This document shows positions 17,002 to 23,742 of a stretch of 31,159 nucleotides of DNA, piece after piece (position 1 is the first letter of the stretch; the number at the start of each line of letters is the position of its first letter). The translations under genes were made by a program, and so were the position numbers. Source of the DNA: Coraliomargarita_B sp036735565 (GTDB taxonomy: Bacteria > Verrucomicrobiota > Verrucomicrobiia > Opitutales > Coraliomargaritaceae); NCBI GenBank assembly GCA_036735565.1, contig DAINOC010000026.1, positions 1 through 31,159 on the forward strand, in the 5' to 3' direction. A model generated the notes under the pieces. It saw nothing but the letters and a program-made list of their open reading frames with translations. It searched no databases and was not told the origin of the DNA.

Positions 17002-17306
17002 TGGAAGGCCAGCGACAGCGACCGGAAGACAGGAGACAGAGAACAGAAGCCGGAGACCGACGATTTTTTGGGCTCCCCCAACCAAGAACCATTAACTAAG
17101 AACCATCATCCATAACGATCAAAACGTTAGAAAGCGTTGTCGCTTTTTCTCCACCACGCCCGCTGTCCAGCCCACACTCCGGGGCAAGATGCCCCGGTTC
17201 CCGACTCGCGGCCAGCATGGCTCAAAGACCGCGCAACCTCCTGACCTGCTGACCTGCATAGCTCATCGAGCGACGCAGGTTCCCACTTTTCCATCTTCCC
17301 ACTACT
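17002..17306. other. 305-base spacer with short tandem and inverted repeats, no gene seen
   Basis: Contains a purine-rich start and AAGAACCAT repeated at 17084 and 17098 (14-base period). A small hairpin AAAGCG/CGCTTT (17131-17146) is followed by two more T. A perfect 8-bp inverted repeat lies at 17179-17197, and CTGACCTG is tandemly doubled at 17241-17256. No convincing coding sequence on either strand. A promoter for the SET gene should lie here, but none is obvious. Confidence 0.6.
17179..17197. repeat. perfect 8-bp inverted repeat (REP-like)
   Basis: CCGGGGCA and TGCCCCGG are separated by AGA. Very GC-rich, no following T run in either direction, about 110 bases before the SET gene. More like a repetitive extragenic palindrome than a terminator. 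Confidence 0.5.
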
Positions 17307-17810
17307 ATGCCCAAACGCCTGTGCAAAGTCGGTTCTTCGCCCATTCACAAACGCGGCCTCTTCGCTACCTGCGGCATCGCGCCGGGAACCGACATCATCC
17401 AGTATGTCGGCGAGAAAATATCCAAGAAGGAGTCCACCCGCCGCGCCCTCGAATGGGAGGCCAAGGCACGGAAGCGTGGCTCGGGTCTGGTGTATATCTT
17501 TGAACTCGATGAGCGGTGGGATCTCGATGGCCGCCGCGGCCACAACCCGGCACGTTACATGAACCACTCCTGCGATGGGAACTGCGAGGCGGTCAATGCG
17601 GAAGGGGAAATCTGGATCGTCGCCCGCAAGCCGATCAAGGCCGGCGAGGAGCTTACCTACGACTACGGCTATGACATGGAGCACTTCCTTGATCACCCTT
17701 GCTGCTGCGGGGCGGAATCCTGTATCGGCTACATCGTGAGGAAGGATCAGCGGACCAAGGTTCGGAAGCTTCTGCGCGGAAAAAAGCCGAAGGCCAGATC
17801 GGCCAAATGA
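17307..17810 (+). CDS. SET-domain protein lysine methyltransferase
   Basis: 167 residues consisting almost only of a SET domain plus a post-SET cysteine cluster. SET enzymes transfer methyl groups from SAM to protein lysines. Visible landmarks are the N-terminal KRGLFAT (15-21) with IQYVGE, the cofactor motif RYMNHSC (83-89) with GNCEAVN, the catalytic GEELTYDYGYD (113-123) and the C-terminal CCCGAESCIG (132-141). Together with Cys89 this matches the zinc-binding CxCx4C of post-SET regions. A basic tail follows. The family is typical of eukaryotes but is known in chlamydiae (NUE) and some other bacteria. The substrate here is unknown; histone-like DNA-binding or ribosomal proteins are candidates. 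No signal peptide. Convergent with the DUF1573 gene, 18 bases apart. Confidence 0.9.
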   Translation: MPKRLCKVGSSPIHKRGLFATCGIAPGTDIIQYVGEKISKKESTRRALEWEAKARKRGSGLVYIFELDERWDLDGRRGHNPARYMNHSCDGNCEAVNAEGEIWIVARKPIKAGEELTYDYGYDMEHFLDHPCCCGAESCIGYIVRKDQRTKVRKLLRGKKPKARSAK

Positions 17811-17828
17811 TTCGTTTTGGGTCCCCGG

Positions 17829-18497
17829 CTAAGGCTGCACGAGGCTCTGAATCATGGCCTCCGCCTTGCGTCCGTCCGGACCGCTGGCACGGATGGTGAT
17901 CGTCTCGCGCTGGAGGGAATCGAAGCTCTTTGGCAGAATTCTGAGCACCTGCTTCGCACTGTTCGCCGGATCCGGTTCGACGGTGATGTCGAGCCGCTCA
18001 CGGTTGTAGTCGATGTCATCGATCTGCCGGACGTAGCGCTTATCCAGAGTCACGGTTACCGTTCGTGCGGTTTTAGCATTGGTGGCCGACCAGAAGACAA
18101 TTTGCGGAACCGGATCAATGAGCTTCGGGATATTAACCGACATACGCAGCATCGCGACGGCGTCCCGCTGCCCATCGATGAATACTTCGAGACGATTTTG
18201 ATTGAGCCCCTGGCGGCGCCCCTTGTTGAACGTGGCCTTGATTTCGGTGCTCTCTCCCGGTTCGAGAATTTTTCGGTCGATCACCGAACCGGTGCAACCG
18301 CAGCTCGTTTTTATACGGCTGATCCGGACGGTCGCGTCACCGGAATTGGACACGCGATAGGTGGCGGTGATCTCCTTTTGATCGGGTTCCATCTCCAGCG
18401 TTACTTCGGTGCGGTCCCAGGTGAGCAGGGAGGCCGAAAGCGGCGAAGCGAGGAGGACGCAGGAGCCGATGAACAGGCGAAGGGCGTTGAAGACCAT
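17829..18497 (-). CDS. DUF1573 exported protein
   Basis: 222 residues. The signal peptide is 1-22 (hydrophobic, ending SASL). Residues 28-120 form a DUF1573 immunoglobulin-like domain with the characteristic TSCGCTG (65-70, Cys66 and Cys68) and LEPGESTEIKATF. The remaining C-terminal hundred residues are beta-rich and unassigned. The family is widespread in Bacteroidetes, Planctomycetes and Verrucomicrobia, and its function is poorly known. The CxC could bind metal or act in thiol exchange. It is the last gene of a minus-strand unit after rhodanese and MauE-like genes (30-base gap), which suggests a shared envelope redox role. Confidence 0.82.
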   Translation of the reverse strand: MVFNALRLFIGSCVLLASPLSASLLTWDRTEVTLEMEPDQKEITATYRVSNSGDATVRISRIKTSCGCTGSVIDRKILEPGESTEIKATFNKGRRQGLNQNRLEVFIDGQRDAVAMLRMSVNIPKLIDPVPQIVFWSATNAKTARTVTVTLDKRYVRQIDDIDYNRERLDITVEPDPANSAKQVLRILPKSFDSLQRETITIRASGPDGRKAEAMIQSLVQP

Positions 18498-18527
18498 AAG
18501 GGGAGTTTGCTGATAAATCGGTCTATT

Positions 18528-19022
18528 TCAAGCTCCGGGCCCATCGTGCGCGGGAGCGTCTGCACTGGGCGTCGCCTGCCTGGGCGCCCGAGCCCACTGC
18601 CAAAGGAGCATAACGGCTAAAACGAGCAGCCCGAGATTGCGCAGGATCAGCCAGTGATAGTCCGGGCTGGACTCCTTTAATCCGAAACAGCCGCAGTTCA
18701 CATCGAGCCCGCGGGCCCAGGCGCTGAGGTGCAGGCTGATAAAAAGGAGCAGCAGCCCGCTGATGGTCAGGGCGCAGGCTTGCCTGAGCCAGGGCGTGAG
18801 CAGACCGACCGCCACGACCAGCTCCAGCCAGGGAAGGACGATGGCGACCCAGAGCGCCAGCGGGCCCTCCATGAGCCGAAAGGCCTCGATCGATCCCGCG
18901 AAGGCCAGCGGATCTTCGATTTTTGGGAGCGCCGCCCGGATGAAAACCCACGCCAGCACGAGCCTCGCCAGCAGGAGCCCGAGTTGTTTCAGAGTGCCAT
19001 CGCTGCGGCTCAGGGCGTCCAT
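18528..19022 (-). CDS. MauE/DoxX-like four-helix membrane protein
   Basis: 164 residues with four transmembrane segments (about 14-32, 55-77, 82-101, 125-143) and the loop motif DVNCGCFG (107-114, Cys110 and Cys112). That layout is typical of MauE/DoxX-type proteins. MauE is needed for disulfide maturation of methylamine dehydrogenase, and DoxX-like relatives serve in thiol or quinone redox. No methylamine dehydrogenase genes are nearby, so a general redox or sulfur role is more likely (inference). Its start overlaps the 3' end of the rhodanese gene by 13 bases, and the DUF1573 gene follows 30 bases downstream. The C-terminal 20 residues are Pro/Ala-rich and probably disordered. Confidence 0.8.
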   Translation of the reverse strand: MDALSRSDGTLKQLGLLLARLVLAWVFIRAALPKIEDPLAFAGSIEAFRLMEGPLALWVAIVLPWLELVVAVGLLTPWLRQACALTISGLLLLFISLHLSAWARGLDVNCGCFGLKESSPDYHWLILRNLGLLVLAVMLLWQWARAPRQATPSADAPAHDGPGA

Positions 19023-19423
19023 GATTCCCAGCCTCCTTTCAAGCTATAGACCTCGGCCTCCGGCAACACAGTCCGCAGCGTTGCCGCCACCTCGCGGCTG
19101 GTGCCACAACCCGCATCCGAGCAAAAGACGATGATCACGCGTGGCGCGTCCAGCCAAGCCGCCACGATATCGCCCAGACTGAGACCGCCATCGTCGGCGG
19201 TATAGTAAATCGCGCCCGGTGCGGAGCCGTGGGAAAAGTCTTCGGGGCTCCGCGCATCAACCCAGAGCACGTCGAGCGCACGGGCGTCCGCCATACGGAT
19301 CTCACCCGGGGCCACCTCCGGTGCCGCCCATGGGAGTGGAGCCAGTCCGGTCACCAGCGAATAGGCGGAGCCCACGAGGGTTAGCACCAACAGGATGAGA
19401 AATTGCTTGGCGAGAGGATACAT
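19010..19423 (-). CDS. membrane-anchored rhodanese-like protein
   Basis: 137 residues. One N-terminal hydrophobic segment (about 7-29) acts as anchor or uncleaved signal, so the domain lies in the periplasm. Residues 40-137 form a rhodanese fold with VDARSPEDFSHGSAPGA (55-71) and the active-site loop CSDAGCGTS (101-109), where Cys101 is the expected persulfide-carrying residue. A second Cys106 lies within the loop. It ends with the family's YSLKGGWESW. First of the three tightly packed genes with MauE-like and DUF1573 partners. Likely handles sulfane sulfur or a disulfide in the envelope. Substrate unknown. Confidence 0.85.
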   Translation of the reverse strand: MYPLAKQFLILLVLTLVGSAYSLVTGLAPLPWAAPEVAPGEIRMADARALDVLWVDARSPEDFSHGSAPGAIYYTADDGGLSLGDIVAAWLDAPRVIIVFCSDAGCGTSREVAATLRTVLPEAEVYSLKGGWESWTP

Positions 19424-19495
19424 CGGGCGGCGTCCATTAAAATGGAGAAACCCGTCCCGACGGCAAGCCCGGGAATTTTATAATCCAGAACAGCC

Positions 19496-20149
19496 CTAGC
19501 GATCCAGGCGAGCCATTGGATTGAACGCCTGCAACGGGGGTTCGCCGACAAGCCTCACGTGGCGGAGGTAGATTTTTGTTCGCTGCCGGAAATCGTCCTC
19601 AACCAAAATCTCGAAGGGAATCGGGCGGTGAGCAATGCGTTGGTAAGCGCTAAGTTCACTTTTGAACTCCCGCCCGTGGGCGAGCGATTTCCAGTTGACG
19701 TGAGGCAAGGTGCATTTCGGACAAAGCGCCAGTCGGGTCCACCCGATCCGATCGGGAAGCTGCTTTTGGAACAGGAAGGTATGTTCGGCCGCGGCTGGTA
19801 AGGTTCCGGGTTCGATGATAGCTCGGGAAAGGTTCCAGTCCTCGGCCCGTCCGGGTCCGGATAGGGCATCCATAAGCGAGAGGACCAGACCCTCCAGCGG
19901 ACGAAAGAAAGGTGCGCTGATGCTGTCCAGTGTCGTGATTAATTGCCCTTCAGAAAATAGGAGCTTTGCAGCGGCCTCGTCGGNNNNNNNNNNNNNNNNN
20001 NNNNNNNNNNNNNNNNNNNNNNNNNNNNNNNNNNNNNNNNNNNNNNNNNNNNNNNNNNNNNNNNNNNNNNNNNNNNNNNNNNNCGGCCTCGTCGGGTCCG
20101 GAGGCGTCGAGTCGGAGTGATTGGGCTTAACTGTCCGGTTGATGGGCAT
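19496..20149 (-). CDS. unrecognised protein interrupted by a 100-N gap
   Basis: I do not recognise the family. The readable C-terminal part (19496-19983, about 162 residues) is soluble and has a single CPKC. It is rich in charged residues and ends in the basic stretch QAFNPMARLDR. The N-terminal 22 residues from ATG 20149 lie beyond the gap and may not belong to the same frame: a 12-base duplication flanks the Ns, and collapsing it shifts the frame. A candidate promoter lies upstream at 20213-20241. Its stop is 72 bases before the rhodanese start, so co-transcription is possible. No convincing gene was seen on the opposite strand. Confidence 0.45.
   Translation of the reverse strand: MPINRTVKPNHSDSTPPDPTRPXXXXXXXXXXXXXXXXXXXXXXXXXXXXXXXXXXDEAAAKLLFSEGQLITTLDSISAPFFRPLEGLVLSLMDALSGPGRAEDWNLSRAIIEPGTLPAAAEHTFLFQKQLPDRIGWTRLALCPKCTLPHVNWKSLAHGREFKSELSAYQRIAHRPIPFEILVEDDFRQRTKIYLRHVRLVGEPPLQAFNPMARLDR
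19972..20095. repeat. assembly gap with duplicated 12-nt flanks
   Basis: One hundred Ns (19984-20083) are bordered by the same 12 bases (CGGCCTCGTCGG) on both sides. This is the same pattern as the infB gap but with a shorter match. Here simple merging does not preserve the reading frame across the gap. Confidence 0.8.
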
Positions 20150-20212
20150 TTTTGGGATAGGTTACTCGGAGGCTCTTGATAGGAAGCTGGCTAGAACTGC
20201 CGATCATGTGAA

Positions 20213-20241
20213 ATCATAGGAACCACGACCCCAGATGTCGC
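20213..20241 (-). promoter_or_regulatory. candidate minus-strand promoter
   Basis: Read on the minus strand: GCGACA (-35, four of six), exactly 17 bases, TATGAT (-10, five of six). It points toward the gapped unknown gene and the rhodanese-MauE-DUF1573 set. Judged by eye. Confidence 0.4.
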
Positions 20242-20262
20242 CAATTTTTTAGTCATAACCCG

Positions 20263-20291
20263 TTGAATTTAAAAATAGTTATGGACTTAAT
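20263..20291 (+). promoter_or_regulatory. candidate promoter for yjbQ
   Basis: TTGAAT, 17 bases, CTTAAT, in a locally AT-rich stretch. The leader to the yjbQ ATG would be about 130 bases. A CATAAC/GTTATG inverted pair (20254-20259 and 20278-20283, approximate) overlaps the spacer and could be an operator. Confidence 0.35.
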
Positions 20292-20341
20292 AAAGCGCGC
20301 TTCATTTGAACTTTCGGCAACTTTGTTCTGACCGAGGGCGT

Positions 20342-20396
20342 TAGGGCCTCCCGCATGAAAAACTTTAGTTCTGGATTTCGAACAAAGGGTGCCCTA
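20342..20396 (+). other. possible folded 5' leader of yjbQ
   Basis: An outer pair TAGGGC (20342-20347) with GCCCTA (20391-20396) encloses an inner hairpin. In the inner hairpin, CTTTAGTTC (20363-20371) pairs with GAACAAAG (20380-20387), one bulged A. No T run follows. It ends 31 bases before yjbQ and matches no riboswitch I know. Confidence 0.3.
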
Positions 20397-20427
20397 GCAC
20401 ATCCGGAGCACTAATAGTGAAAACGAA

Positions 20428-20847
20428 ATGACCGTATTTACCAAAGCGATCGTCTGCTCCGCGCCGGGCAAATCCACGGCGGAAATCACGGCGGAGATTG
20501 AAGCCGGGCTTCGTGCCTCGGGCCTGCGCGAGGGCACAGTCACTGTCTTTTGTCGGCATACGAGCTGTAGTCTCGTTATCATGGAAAATGCGGACCCCTC
20601 TGCCCGCCGTGATCTGGAGCGCTTCATGGAGCGGCTCGTGCCGGAGGATGATCCGGACTTTACCCACACTTACGAGGGGCCTGATGACATGCCGAGCCAT
20701 ATCAAGATGGCCCTGACGCGGACATCCGAAGTGATCCCCTTTACCGGCGGGCGCCTCTGCCTAGGGACCTGGCAGGGGGTGTTCCTTTGGGAGCACCGCG
20801 CTCGCAGCCAACAGAGGCACATCGTGCTCTGCTACCAGGGATTGTGA
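20428..20847 (+). CDS. yjbQ: YjbQ / UPF0047 family protein
   Basis: 139 residues, the family's usual size. The conserved core is intact: CRHTSCSLVIMENADPSARRD (42-62), DDMPSHIKMALT (86-97), then SEVIPFTGGRLCLGTWQG and VFLWEHR. The family forms a small trimeric fold with clustered histidines. Some members have weak thiamine-phosphate-synthase activity, but the true role is unsettled. It stands alone behind a 278-base, AT-richer spacer that carries promoter and leader candidates. It converges with elbB. A small CTGGC-TAG-GCCAG hairpin (20850-20862) lies between the two stops. Confidence 0.93.
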   Translation: MTVFTKAIVCSAPGKSTAEITAEIEAGLRASGLREGTVTVFCRHTSCSLVIMENADPSARRDLERFMERLVPEDDPDFTHTYEGPDDMPSHIKMALTRTSEVIPFTGGRLCLGTWQGVFLWEHRARSQQRHIVLCYQGL

Positions 20848-20863
20848 AGCTGGCTAGGCCAGT

Positions 20864-21520
20864 CTAGGCCAATCGCAGGGTTTCCGCCACGAGCCGGTTG
20901 ATGCCGGCTTCCGCTTCGAGGAGGTTGGTCGCGAGCATATAGGCCGGAGTGCTGACTACCTTGTTCGCCGTATCGACGACGGCGCTATCCACGGTGCATT
21001 CGACATGGTGGGCACCCTTTGCCTCGAGTGCGGCGGCCACGCCGGCATCGTTGCCGATGGTGAGTTGGACGGCCTTGTCCCCCAGGGCTCGGGCGGCCAG
21101 CACCGGAGCGATGCACATATAGGCGGTGACCTTGCCTGCGCCGTGAGCGGTCTGGATGAGATCGATCAGCACGGGGTCGGCATCGTAGGCGGGACCGTCG
21201 AAAGCGAAACTGGAAAGATTCTTGGCGGCACCGAAGCCGCCAACGAAGATGAAGGCGTCGAAGGCGTCCGGGTTGAGTGTGTCGAGGGCTTGGATGACTC
21301 CGCGGGTGATGCGGGCCGCTTCGACGAGGGCATTGCGGGATTCCCCGGCGGCGACTTCGCCCGTCAAATGATTGACTACGTGTTTCTGCGCCACGTCCGG
21401 TGCGGCGCAGGTCACCGAGACACCCGCCCGCTGCAGGGCCAGCAGAGTCAGGACAGCTTCATTGATCTCGGCACCATCGTAGACGCCACAACCGGACAGG
21501 ATAACCGCGACTTTTTTCAT
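20864..21520 (-). CDS. elbB: ElbB-type glyoxalase (DJ-1/PfpI superfamily)
   Basis: 218 residues from the ATG at 21520 (E. coli ElbB 217). A longer frame adds 49 residues overlapping uppP and is rejected. It starts KKVAVILSGCGVYDGAEINE (2-21), then has FVGGFGAAKNL (92-102) and the nucleophile-elbow motif AYMCIAP (133-139) with Cys136. ElbB has low glyoxalase III activity in vitro. Its older link to isoprenoid synthesis is indirect. Here it follows uppP by 53 bases on the same strand, an undecaprenyl-linked neighbour. That context is suggestive but may be chance. Confidence 0.92.
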   Translation of the reverse strand: MKKVAVILSGCGVYDGAEINEAVLTLLALQRAGVSVTCAAPDVAQKHVVNHLTGEVAAGESRNALVEAARITRGVIQALDTLNPDAFDAFIFVGGFGAAKNLSSFAFDGPAYDADPVLIDLIQTAHGAGKVTAYMCIAPVLAARALGDKAVQLTIGNDAGVAAALEAKGAHHVECTVDSAVVDTANKVVSTPAYMLATNLLEAEAGINRLVAETLRLA

Positions 21521-21573
21521 ACTGGCCTCTATAAAAGCACTCGGCGGATTTCTGGCAATCCTTTGCCGGTGAA

Positions 21574-22578
21574 CTATTGCAAAAAGAGCAGCACCGGCAC
21601 CGCGAGCGCAAAGCGATACCAGGCAAAGGGAGCCAGCCCATGCCGGCTGAGAAAGCCGATGAGCCACTTCACCGCCAGGGCCGCGCTGATGAAAGCGACA
21701 ATGCCACCGAGTAGCACCGGACCGGGCTCCAGCGCGGCGACCATCTGCCGACCATCAAAGACCAGTTTATAACCGGAGGCCGCTGAGAGGGTGATGAGCC
21801 CCAGCAGGAAGCTGAACTCGGCTGCGCGTTTGGGCGAAAGCCCCGCCAGATAGCCGCCCACAATTGTGGCCATGGAGCGGCTGGTGCCCGGCCACATCGC
21901 GAGGCACTGAATGAGTCCGATGCAGGCGCATTGTCGCAGCGAGAGTTCATGCAGTTCGGGACCTGCTTCCGTATCCGCGCCAAGACGCTGTTTGCGTTTG
22001 CGCCAGGACTCGACAACGAGCATGACCAAGCCGCCAACCACCAGTGCGGCGGCGACCGCCTGCGTGTTATTGCCTAGTCGGGCCTCGATCAAATCGTCGA
22101 GGAGCAAGCCGATGACGGCGGCCGGAATGAACGCGACGATGAGGTTGATGGCGAGCTTGCGGCCGGTGCGGCTGCGTCCGAGACAACCGAGGAGGATGTC
22201 GAGGATGGAGCGCCAGTAGAGCAGGACAACCGCCGCGATGGCTCCGGCCTGAATAATGATGACATAGGCATAGGCCGCTTCTCCTATGGTGTAGGGACGC
22301 ATCGTGCCAGGAGTCGGACCCTCCACCAGGATGGGCTGACCGCTCCGGTCGGCGACGGGTTGGGCACCATCGAGCCCGAGCAGGCGGTTGGTCAAGATGA
22401 GGTGGCCGGTCGAGGACACCGGCAGAAACTCCGTGATGCCCTCGACGAGGCCGAGGATGGCGGCGTCGCGATAGCCCAGGCCCGCAGTCGCCGTTTCCGG
22501 CGGGCTATCCGCGCACAAAGAAGCTCCCTGCAGGCAGAGGCACAGAAAAAGGAAGCGCAGTATTTTCGCGTGAATCAT
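21574..22578 (-). CDS. uppP: undecaprenyl-diphosphatase UppP (BacA)
   Basis: 334 residues, clearly longer than the usual 265-275. Removes a phosphate from undecaprenyl diphosphate to recycle the lipid carrier of cell-wall synthesis; confers bacitracin tolerance. Catalytic motifs are EGITEFLPVSSTGH (46-59) and MWPGTSRS in the second repeat, with multiple transmembrane helices. The extra length comes from an N-terminal signal-like segment (1-23, LCLCLQGASLCA) and an inserted periplasmic-type loop after helix 2 (about 71-98, carrying EGPTPGTM). The start codon ATG 22578 is divergent from trpD, 101 bases away, with a palindrome between them. elbB lies downstream on the same strand. Confidence 0.95.
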   Translation of the reverse strand: MIHAKILRFLFLCLCLQGASLCADSPPETATAGLGYRDAAILGLVEGITEFLPVSSTGHLILTNRLLGLDGAQPVADRSGQPILVEGPTPGTMRPYTIGEAAYAYVIIIQAGAIAAVVLLYWRSILDILLGCLGRSRTGRKLAINLIVAFIPAAVIGLLLDDLIEARLGNNTQAVAAALVVGGLVMLVVESWRKRKQRLGADTEAGPELHELSLRQCACIGLIQCLAMWPGTSRSMATIVGGYLAGLSPKRAAEFSFLLGLITLSAASGYKLVFDGRQMVAALEPGPVLLGGIVAFISAALAVKWLIGFLSRHGLAPFAWYRFALAVPVLLFLQ

Positions 22579-22617
22579 AAGGGCGGAGCGTAGGCCTCAG
22601 GCATCCGTTGAAAAGCT

Positions 22618-22634
22618 GGAAAATGCAATTTTCC
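22618..22634. promoter_or_regulatory. 7-bp inverted repeat between divergent uppP and trpD
   Basis: GGAAAAT and ATTTTCC are separated by GCA, with no T run after it. Its position between two divergent starts and its symmetry suggest an operator or a small leader hairpin. No known regulator consensus is claimed. Confidence 0.35.
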
Positions 22635-22679
22635 TTGTTGATCGACTCTTTTCGGTGTGGCATCTCGGATAGTCAGCAG

Positions 22680-23738
22680 ATGCTAGCACTTGAACAACTT
22701 ACGGCCAAGGCCCGCGCCGGCTGCGATCTCTCAAGCGATGAGGCCGCCGCCGCTGCCTGCTGTTTGGCGGACCCGGATGGGGACCCGGCACAGAAGAAAG
22801 ATTTCCTCCAGGCGCTCGCGACCAAGGGTGAGACGACGGCGGAAGTGGCGGCATTTGCCCGAACCTTCCGGGACTTTGCCGGGGATCCCGGGGTCGAGCT
22901 TTGGGCCGACCGGGCCATCGATGTCTGCGGGACCGGTGGCGACGGCTCGGGGACGTTTAACATATCAACGGCGGTATCCTTCGTCGTAGCGGCGGCCGGG
23001 GTTCCTGTTTTCAAACACGGCAACCGTTCCATCACCTCAAAGTGCGGCAGCGCCGACCTCCTGGAAGCACTCGGTATCCGCTTGGATGCCCCGCTGGAGC
23101 AGATCCGGGCTTCGCTGGCGGAGTTCAATTTTTGCTTCTTCTTTGCCCCGGCCTTTCACCCCGCCTTCAAAGCGATCATGCCGGTGCGCCAGGCACTGGC
23201 GGCCGAGGGGCAGCGAAGTGTATTCAATCTGCTGGGTCCGCTCATTAACCCGGGCCGTCCGGCGCATCAACTGCTTGGGGTTTATGCGGCTGCCTGGGTG
23301 GATCGGCTCGCCGGTGCCCTGGGTGAGCTGGAGCTTGCCGCCGGGCTGGTGGTGCATGGCATCCCCGCCGAGGACCGCGCTCTGGATGAGTTGAGCTGCG
23401 CCGGGCGGAATGTGGTTTGCGGCTTTGGCCGTTTGTCTGCGGTTAAGGGAGGCCTTGCGTCGCAGGATGCCGGGCTGCCCCCGTGCGGGTTTGCCGACTT
23501 GGCAGGTGGCTTGATTGAGGACAATCTGGCGACCATGCGGGCGCTGCTGAGCGGCCGTTCCGAAGGGGTTTCCGAAGGCCTGCGCAACAGTGTTCTATTC
23601 AATGCAGGAGCTGCGCTCTGGGTAGCCGGTCGGGCCACCGATTTGCGAGACGGGGTGAAACAGGCGGATGAGGCCCTCTCATCGGGCCGCGTCGGGGACT
23701 GGTTGGACGGACTGCAAAACTTCTATCAAAGGGGCTAG
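22680..23738 (+). CDS. trpD: anthranilate phosphoribosyltransferase TrpD
   Basis: Second committed step of tryptophan synthesis: joins anthranilate and PRPP. 352 residues from ATG 22680 (usual 330-345). An in-frame ATG at 22608 would add 24 residues and swallow the palindrome. Motifs are DVCGTGGDGSGTFNISTAVS (81-100, the PRPP/Mg loop), KHGNRSITSKCGSADLLEALG (112-132) and FNLLGPLINPG, all characteristic. No trpE, trpG or trpC is next to it, so trp genes are scattered. It is followed four bases later by glmM, so the two are probably co-transcribed. Confidence 0.93.
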   Translation: MLALEQLTAKARAGCDLSSDEAAAAACCLADPDGDPAQKKDFLQALATKGETTAEVAAFARTFRDFAGDPGVELWADRAIDVCGTGGDGSGTFNISTAVSFVVAAAGVPVFKHGNRSITSKCGSADLLEALGIRLDAPLEQIRASLAEFNFCFFFAPAFHPAFKAIMPVRQALAAEGQRSVFNLLGPLINPGRPAHQLLGVYAAAWVDRLAGALGELELAAGLVVHGIPAEDRALDELSCAGRNVVCGFGRLSAVKGGLASQDAGLPPCGFADLAGGLIEDNLATMRALLSGRSEGVSEGLRNSVLFNAGAALWVAGRATDLRDGVKQADEALSSGRVGDWLDGLQNFYQRG

Positions 23739-23742
23739 TAAG

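Noticed and set aside
17084..17106. CRISPR-like repeats
   Set aside because: Only two copies with a 14-base period and no spacers or cas genes.
17131..17148. Strong terminator after gpsA
   Set aside because: The stem is only six pairs, the T run overlaps the stem, and it lies 130 bases from the stop, so it is noted only as weak.
20298..20427. TPP riboswitch before yjbQ
   Set aside because: I looked for the conserved CUGAGA and the downstream GGAU/AGGGA-type segments and did not find them.
22608..22680. Short leader peptide as a trp attenuator before trpD
   Set aside because: The in-frame extension has only one Trp codon and no terminator hairpin with a T run follows.
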